Source of the DNA: Acanthaster planci
Taxonomy: Eukaryota; Echinodermata; Asteroidea; Valvatida; Acanthasteridae
DNA length: 64,000 bases
Direction: 5' to 3'
Assembly: GCF_001949145.1 (NCBI RefSeq)
Contig: NW_019091373.1
Coordinates: forward strand, 2,489,993 to 2,553,992
The notes beneath the pieces were generated by a model that worked only from the letters and a program-made list of their open reading frames with translations, searched no databases and was not told where the DNA came from. Every line of letters starts with the position of its first letter. Positions within the stretch are counted from its first letter, which is position 1. Shown here in pieces: positions 56,817 to 64,000 of the stretch. The translations under genes were made by a program, and so were the position numbers.

Positions 56817-58639
56817 GCCTCAGATTCGTGGACTTCTACAAAAGTTTTGCGCAGTGCATTTTCTCAGACATTTCAGAAATAGAGTTGTTTATTAGTGAAG
56901 GAATATGATGTGTGTACATCCTAGTATTCCTTACAAACCTATATTTTAGGCATTTTGAATGACTAAACCCGCTGTAATGGACATCTTATGGTATACCACC
57001 AACATTATCTTCGTGGCTTGTCTTGATGTCTGTGTCCCTCGTCAATGGTGTGCATGTGTACTTGTTACTATCACTCCATGTATGATACTATTTTTTGTTG
57101 AACAGTATGCAATTAAGATTCACATAAATTTTGCACAGGGCTTACAAATGGCTTCGCCTTTCCCCGCAAAGACATCCGACGTGATAGGCCCTTCATCCAG
57201 GCCGTACTGTAAAATCTGTAACATAGCCCCAGAGTACTTATTTAAAAATGCTGACTGTTGAAGAGTAGTGTGCTGTATACGCAAATAGAAGTACACAAAG
57301 CTAAGCGTGGTTTGGAATGAATGGTGCTTCTTGTTTAGGGACTAGAAAGGAGAGACAAGAGACAAAAGAAGATTGTTGTGTGAAAGAAAAACTTGAACCT
57401 TTGTGAGTGAAAAAAAAAAAGTGTTGGTAAAGTGGCCAAAACAATGACAATCTTTGTACAATAGATGCGATTGTTTTGTGTTAACGTAATGATGAACATT
57501 AAACAGTCGTGGTGACTGCAATTACGTAAAATCTAATGGCACACAAGGTTGATGGGGTTTGTCATGAATGACAATTAAGATGGCAAACAAGCATCAGTGG
57601 TGTGATGATTACGGTGTGAGGAGGTTGCATCCGTGGTGACTGGTCTTGAGGCGATGAGATGGTTATTGTGTTAGTGGCGACTCGGAGTGGTCAGTGCAGT
57701 GATGATGGGCGGGGAAGGTGATTGCAGAATTGCACGGTTGGGCTGGAGTTGGAAGCTGATATGTTCTGTTGTATATACTTGTAGTATTAATTGATAGTTA
57801 TTTCTGAGAGTGATAATGAGCTAAGATAACGAAGCTGATAAACCTTTGAATTTGATATGAAATGGCAATTCGTTAAACCGATTTATTTTTTTTTTTAGTT
57901 TTTGTTTAACCTTCTTAAAATTCGTGATCTTACCAGAGCAAAAAACAGTGAACCCAAAGGCAATGAAGCACAAATACAGAGCAGAGTTAGGCTACAGAGG
58001 AAAAGCCGGTATGTAGAAACTGAATAATCTTATTAACTGCTATCATGTGGAACCTTTTCTTAATGGGGGAAGGGAAAAAACACCTTAGCCTCATTAGTTT
58101 TGAAACAACATATTGCTTCTTTGGTAAGATGAGCCAGTATCTCGACTTTCGTTTTTGTGGTCAGTGTTGTTTTAAAGCAAACGTTTTGCGTTCTGAAGGA
58201 AAAAGACGGCCTAGGGAATTAATGGAAATACCGGGTTGGATGGAATAGGAACGAGTACTAAAGGAAGAAAGAATAAACACAAACACAACCAAAAGAAATA
58301 AATAAACAAGAATGGAAACCTCGTAATGGGGATTACGTTTTCTTCTTTTGAGGTTTTGCTGTATCGGTATTTTCTCTTGTAATCAGTCAGATTGAACATT
58401 GTTGAGCATATCATGGAAATTTTCATTCGCTGCGTTTATTACCAACGGAAACAATGTTTGGGGTATACATGTAGGGGCCTATGTGATTCTAAAAAGATAT
58501 GTATGGTTGACAACCTTTAGAAAATTCCCTGTGACGGTCTTCGGGAGACCAAAGACTTACAGGCACCATGAAGTCGAGGAGGGATTTGTTATTTGCAACA
58601 GAAATGTACTTAATGCAGTGACGTAAATTTGATGCCAGA

Positions 58640-58725
58640 AACCTGTAGGGGATGATTGCTCATCCCTCCTGGTCAAAATCATGGGGATATATCCCCATCC
58701 CCTGGGATTTACGCCCATGACTTAG
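58640..58725 (-). repeat. Repeat fragment with an 18-bp perfect palindrome
   Basis: On the minus strand it reads gggcgtaaatcccaggggat, followed by the palindrome ATGGGGATATATCCCCAT (58681-58698). The start resembles the CAGTGGCGTAAATCC-type terminus of a dispersed invertebrate repeat family. Confidence 0.45.
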
Positions 58726-60518
58726 AGCTATGATGGCATTCAAACCAAAGAAGGGCGAAGATCACGAGGGCAGGTAGGATGGGTAGGCTACTGACCCAAC
58801 CAATAATCCGGCAGATGAGCTGTGCAACCCCCTGCATATTTTGTACCGATAAACAAAGGAGAAAGAAAATGGAACAAATGATAGACTAAGGGCAGAAGGC
58901 AAGATTGAATGTAAATTTCACAATGCTAAAAAAGAGGGTTAATATTCGGCTATATACTGTACGTGTATATCCAAGCAACGGAATGTATAATAAGTAGCGA
59001 CCCCAATGTTGAATAAAAGTTCGGCCCCAACATTTGGAGGGTTTTGGAAAAGTTTTCGGCATCATCCCCCAATTTGTCGACTCAAATCTACGCCCTTAAT
59101 CACCCGGGTTGGTATTGACAGGTTGGAGTTTTGGTAATGGGGCTAGCCACAGCGAAATCTGTTTACGTGTTCAATTATGGGGCGAGTTGTCACAGATATT
59201 AGGAGGTATTTAAAGGTTTCAATAAGCCGAAATGTTTCGCATAACAGTTGCATACCGGTAGTTTGTAATGAACTGTACACCAATGAAGCGCGAGCTTATT
59301 TGTGCTGGTGAAGCTGCGGTTTCTGTGCTGTTTGTTTTCCGGATGGTTCATTCACTAAATGTACTCCAGCTGACCAAGGTTAAAATCAGATGCTAAAAGC
59401 TTCTAATGCTGAATTATCCAGAGAGGGGAAAAAATCTCGAGGATGCTGTAGCCACTACTGGTCACCCTGTGGTGTTTTCTCTCAACCTCTTAATTCGCTT
59501 TGCGGGGACAATAATTCTTCAATTGTTGAGGCCTTGTGTTATGTCATTAGCGAAGCCGGGTAGACAGAGCAGTCACTTTGGGACACAATTATAATGGACA
59601 GTGAAATTTGCGACAGCGTGTTGTAATGGAAAGCTGAAGTCGAGCGTGTATGATGTGTGTTTGTCTAATTAGATAACATTTCCAGATGACGCAAGTATTT
59701 TTTTTGTTGCTGACGGGGGATAATGACTAACGGTAAAGTCAATTGTCTGTTGATAACAATATCAACTCCTCGACTGTATTTTAACATTTCCTCAGCCAGT
59801 TCCCTTCCCCCGTGTGAAAATTATCCACGATCGGGAAGTTCATCTGATGTCAATGTGTCACTGTGACCCAACGTGCCGGCCAATCACAGACGGTCAGAAA
59901 CGCCACCGAAACTGTTGATTGATGGATACCTGTCAGCTGATTTATCACAGTCTACAAAATCAAGATTCTAATGTCTTACACAAGTAATCGATGAGTGCGC
60001 AACCAGTTTATATCGTAAACGTTCGCTTCGCACGCGTCTGTCCCCGGGGAAAATCCCCACCCATCTAGAATATTATAGAAGCAATATTTAAAGATAAATG
60101 TTGTATCTTGTGTAGTAAGACATATAAAATAAGCGATCAAGAATGCGTCGTTAATATGGTTATATACTGTACTGTATAGATTCACGCTAATGCTAATGAA
60201 TCTCCAACGGTGTATTTTTTTCTAAGTGACACTGAAGTTATTTATAACCTTGTAAGTAAAGTATAATTTTTGCACTGTATTAAGAAATTACTCTTTTGTA
60301 ACAGAATTGATTTCACATTATGTGCGTGTAAAAATGGCATTATTATGTTGTACAATAAAAAGCTTAGACCGAAGTGAAATGTTTCGAATGTCTTTTTGGT
60401 TATAGGTAAAGTCCACAGTATTCAACTGATTTTTGACTGATAAGCTTAGGTCATGTGAGGACCTCATCAGTAAAATGCCTAATCTGGTCGCTGGATTAGT
60501 CTATGAGCTCCTAGAGAC

Positions 60519-60566
60519 CAAGAAAGGGCGCAATTTTCCTAGCAAAGGAGGCTCCTTTGGTCGGAC
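60519..60566 (+). repeat. Dispersed repeat shared with 39311-39358
   Basis: Second copy of the gaaagggcgc(a/g)attttcc element; see 39311. Confidence 0.5.
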
Positions 60567-60854
60567 CTGCAATTTGCAGTATAGTATGGTCTCAGCGTCC
60601 TTCTCCTTGAGCGAGGTAAATCCAAGAAACTCTTCCCTGACGATCGCATTATTGCTATCTTTGGTCTAGCCATGGTCAAGCAATGAAATCTACGAAGTCT
60701 TTACAAGTGTCTCTGTGCCAACGACCGTGAGAATTTTTTTAGTAGTAAGGCTTTCGTGATAAAAGCACCCTGAAAGCCGTGCGAGTCACATATTGTGGGG
60801 CAAAGAACGCAAAGCGGTCCTTTCAAGGTCACATACCTATGAGTAGGGTTGTTC

Positions 60855-62102
60855 TGAAACCCCCACGACCCCTTCGACCCACAACCCCCTCGACTTACGT
60901 TCAAATCCCTCAAAACATAGATTAACGGGTGCCTGAACTCATGGAATGTGTGGTTTTATTAAAGAGAGAGCTCAACTGAGGAACTGTTACGCACCGTTTC
61001 CCCAGTTTGAGAAACATCAACGTTGCATGCGCTCTGGTCACGGATACACAAGTATACGCGCGCGACTCATGTATCGTTAATATACTGATGAACGCGCTGC
61101 AGGCTGGTCTGATCGTGGCTCACATAAACATGGTGGCCGTGTCCGAAACAGTGAGACACTGCGTATGGTATGACAGGCCAGAATCTTAACTTCACAAAAC
61201 TATCAGTTCTACGCAGCTAGATTTTTGGTTCAACTTTCATGAGTTCAATATTTGATGCTTCTGCGCAGCGCGATCTATACGTGTTTTACATGCACAAACA
61301 CGATCCAGCCACGTACCGTTCACACTATATACACTGTGGCTTGTTAAACGCGTACCGTACCGCGGCGTACACGTACAGTACATGTACAGGTGGAAATTCT
61401 CGACGGGGCCGGTGTACATGTTCATGTGGTTCTTGTGTGGAGAGAACATGTTAAACCAGGGATATATACCGTGAATTTCAACGTTTTGCTGACAATTTTA
61501 TAATGACAGAGAGACTTCAGTTTCAATAATAAACTTCATGTTACCTTAATGTAGTTTGAGTTCGTCTTTCATTCCCAAGTAATTCTTACGCTCGCAAGGC
61601 GGTAAGATTATGTGGGATGAACGGAATCGGTGCCGAGTAAGGTCGATATGCAAACACGTCCGGTTAGGAAGAGAAAAAAAAATTGGCGCAAAACCGTCAG
61701 CAAATCTAAAACCTTTTCACTTTCTCCACCACAGCCCATTTTTGAAAATTTCAGGAAAACTTCAAATTGTTTGTTTCGAGCCTTCAAAAATCGTTTCAAA
61801 ACGTAAACAAACTACCGTTTACGAAAAGAGCTTTTCACAAAACTCACCATTTTTTACCACTCTGGTACTATTTCTAAATTTTATTTTCACAAAACACGTT
61901 GGGAAAAGGCCTTACCTTGCCTGAAAAATATGTAAAAATAAGACGTAAATTTCATGAAATGAAGCAGCTGTTTGCCTGGTACAAATTCCCATGGCCCTCA
62001 TTACGCATCCAAATGACCCTAAAAATGGGGCATGCGCAGTTACTAATTTCTCTCTGAAACATACGTGAGGGGTCGTGGGTCGAGGGAATCGTGGGGGTCC
62101 AG
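60855..62102. repeat. Inverted repeat pair about 1.2 kb apart
   Basis: Acccccacgaccccttcgac ccacaaccccctcgac at about 60858 recurs inverted at about 62065-62102 (gaggggtcgtgggtcgaggg, aatcgtgggggtcc). The arms are about 40 bp and C/G-rich. They may be TIR remnants or independent low-complexity pieces. Confidence 0.35.
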
Positions 62103-62229
62103 GGGCTTTTGATCAACCCACATGATCATTCAATGAATAAGAAGTATCGTACAAGGCCGAACAGGGTGTTGCAACTTACTTGTCGGTCTGCGCAAAGTTA
62201 CCGTACCAAAGTTAAATAAGTCTGAATTT

Positions 62230-62405
62230 AATACCGGCGATTCACAATAGTGCGCCACCAAGAGTTTGCAACGCGTTGGCAAATCACAACGCGCGAAATT
62301 TGTCGACCCTTTTCAAACGCGCATTGGGTCGACAAATTTCACGCATTGTGATTGGCCAACGTGTTGCAAATTCTTGGTGGCCCACTATTGTGGAACGGCC
62401 GTATT
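62230..62405. mobile_element. Near-palindromic MITE, 176 bp
   Basis: The left arm from aataccggcgattcacaata through gcgccaccaagagtttgc, cgttggcaaatcacaa to aaatttgtcgaccc is mirrored by gggtcgacaaattt, ttgtgattggccaacg, gcaaattcttggtggccc, actattgtg and cgtatt. Arms of about 80 bp are roughly 85-90 percent complementary, with a loop of about 14 bp. No coding capacity. A half-copy is at 27277. No clear target duplication. Confidence 0.85.
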
Positions 62406-63215
62406 GCTCATAAGAAAATCCACACCACGTAAACGCATTTGAAAAGATTTAAGTGGGCTCACCTTTTCAATGCACACTCTTCCTAGTATATGAGAATGAG
62501 CAAAGAAAAGAGACATAAGCTACTGGTAGTAAACTGTAACTTCCCTTTTTGTTTGATAATTGGATTCACATTCAGCGAGTCAAAGATAATCCCTCCGTTT
62601 TAAACTCGGAAGTCTTCTGTCTTACTGAGATTTCTTTGTCGGTGCCCTGAAAAAAAGATAATTATGAATGGCAACAGTCGCTTCATATCGATTGTCAGTT
62701 GGCCCGCTTTACTTGGAACTTATTGACTCTTTAGGTTAGTCTGCTTAAACTACACTGTTCCAGCATGAGCATCAAGGCATAACACTGGCATTGTAAGATT
62801 CCAATGCAAAAGACCATGCAATTTTGAAGAATTCCGTGCTTAGATAACATGGCGAATTGAAACGAGTAATGATGACAATTTTCGAAGCTATTTATACTAG
62901 GATAATTCTTCCCGAAGCCAAGAGATTAGACAATCACAAAGAACTAAATTTTTAACCCAATCCACCGTTATATCAAAAAACTGCAGCGTTACCACTGAAT
63001 GGTGCTGATTTTTTGGCTCTGACCTCTTCCCTTCTGGATCAAGTACTGGCGTTGCCAGGACTTGTAACCGGGGGCTCGAGTAACCCTTCTTTCCCCATAA
63101 TTTAAAGCCAGAACTTTCCTTAATATTTATGTTGATGTGATCATCTTTCCCCAAATTTCTTTACCTAAATACGAACATTTAATCGCTTGAAGTTACGTTT
63201 TGCACTTTTATTTTG
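62406..63215. other. Intergenic DNA
   Basis: AT-rich; nothing recognised. Confidence 0.6.
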
Positions 63216-63218
63216 TAG

Positions 63219-63449
63219 GTGTGGTTGAAATTGTGCTTCCTCGTAGTTTTTGTTACGCGAGCGTTGCACTGCGTACTTGCCAACCAAATTTGTCCTCATG
63301 TTTATGGACAGTGTTATGATTTACCCTACAGTTACACTTACCAACCGGAGAGTACAGGGATGAACGCCCTCTCTTATTTCGCTTGGCAGGACAGGAAGTT
63401 GTTGGTAATGGGTAAATGGTGTGCGCCTTTTCCCCAGTTCAAAGCCTGA
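63219..63449 (+). CDS. Candidate exon encoding a Cys-containing, possibly secreted segment
   Basis: The strong acceptor tgcacttttattttgtag is followed in phase 0 by 77 codons to TGA. A hydrophobic stretch (LKLCFLVVFVTRALHCVL) precedes ANQICPHVYGQCYDLPYS and later GKWCAPF, giving four cysteines after the hydrophobic part. An internal donor (atgg|gtaaat near 63410) could end the exon earlier. No family recognised; it could be chance. Confidence 0.25.
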   Translation: MWLKLCFLVVFVTRALHCVLANQICPHVYGQCYDLPYSYTYQPESTGMNALSYFAWQDRKLLVMGKWCAPFPQFKA

Positions 63450-64000
63450 TGTAATAAGAGGTCGTATGCATCACTCCGTCCACGATATAACAGCTTGAAA
63501 GCAATGAAAACTCCCCCATTTCAGGAACTTTTTTGAATCATTCTAATTTCGAATTCAGTTTCAGAACCAAGGTGCATCCCTGATTTGCTGTAATGTCTTC
63601 TACCGTGCAAAAGGGTGCAGTGCGGAGGACTTTTTCACTCCAACTTTGGAAGAATGAGCATATACAGGAAGATACAAAATCGAGCCGGGGTTAACTGCTG
63701 GAGCCAGTCTCAAAGGAAGGAAACTTGCTTGGTAAAAGAATTCTGCTTAGCAAAAGCAGGTTACCAACCAAAAAGTTATACATTCTGTTTATCTTTTAGT
63801 TCACAGCTGATTTTTAGCAGGTTAACTTACTACACGGTAATTTCGTATTTTTCAGCCTTCCAAAATTTGGCCCTGGTTTCATAAAGCCCTCTCCATTCCG
63901 CCCAGTGCAAATTTTAACAGGGAGGAAGGGCACCGCAACTTTTAATGGGATTTGGTTTTGGACTATGAAAATTTAATGAAATAATTATGTTGTGTTTGAC
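63450..64000. other. Right edge of window, no supported feature
   Basis: An 89-codon ORF at 63615 starts at a non-ATG codon and has no splice context. Nothing else seen. Confidence 0.5.

Larger units (their letters stand above)
56820..60850. other. Intergenic DNA
   Basis: Several short ORFs (100 codons at 56959 among them) have no usable splice phase or family match; the acceptor before 56959 leads to stops in all frames. A repeat fragment lies at 58640-58725. Otherwise nothing recognised. Confidence 0.55.

Noticed and set aside
56959-57261. 100-codon ORF preceded by an acceptor-like tattttag
   Set aside because: All three frames entered from that acceptor stop within a few codons before the ORF begins.

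Overview
This is eukaryotic, metazoan DNA. It has multi-exon genes with GT-AG introns of 0.5 to 6.3 kb, low gene density, many dispersed repeats, one 145-bp assembly gap and one isolated n. The density of ACATGT/TACATGTA and ACCGGT palindromes, together with the gene content, fits a marine deuterostome invertebrate. A sea star or other echinoderm is my best guess; hemichordate or lancelet are not excluded. Species is inference only.

Region 1 (1 to about 26.7 kb, + strand) holds the 3' half of a mixed-lineage kinase gene (MLK; MAP3K9/10/11/21 family). Nine exons, placed by splice sites and uninterrupted reading phase, encode 798 residues: the C-lobe of the kinase domain, the leucine zipper and basic region, the CRIB motif, and a long Ser/Pro-rich regulatory tail ending in a His-rich segment. 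The SH3 domain and kinase N-lobe lie upstream of the window. A 3' UTR of up to about 6.4 kb follows. MLKs couple Cdc42/Rac to the JNK and p38 cascades.

Region 2 (26.7 to 49 kb) has no long ORF and looks intergenic, but contains probable small-exon genes and mobile DNA. A previously unremarked minus-strand gene can be assembled from small exons (34906 down to 31249). A CpG-rich candidate first exon lies at 28.6 kb (+). A 1.13-kb element with about 250-bp terminal inverted repeats sits at 35.2 to 36.35 kb. A degenerate non-LTR retrotransposon reverse transcriptase lies on the minus strand at about 44 to 45.8 kb. Several acceptor-bounded ORFs are of uncertain status.

Region 3 (49.7 to 54.9 kb, + strand) holds an ANKRD63-like ankyrin-repeat ORF of 556 codons. 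Upstream of it is a phase-consistent chain of three small coding exons that may be its unannotated N-terminus. Two RFX X-box-like sites lie nearby.

Region 4 (55 to 64 kb) is intergenic and repeat-rich. It includes a 176-bp near-palindromic MITE whose half-copy is at 27.3 kb, and a candidate secreted-protein exon at 63.2 kb.
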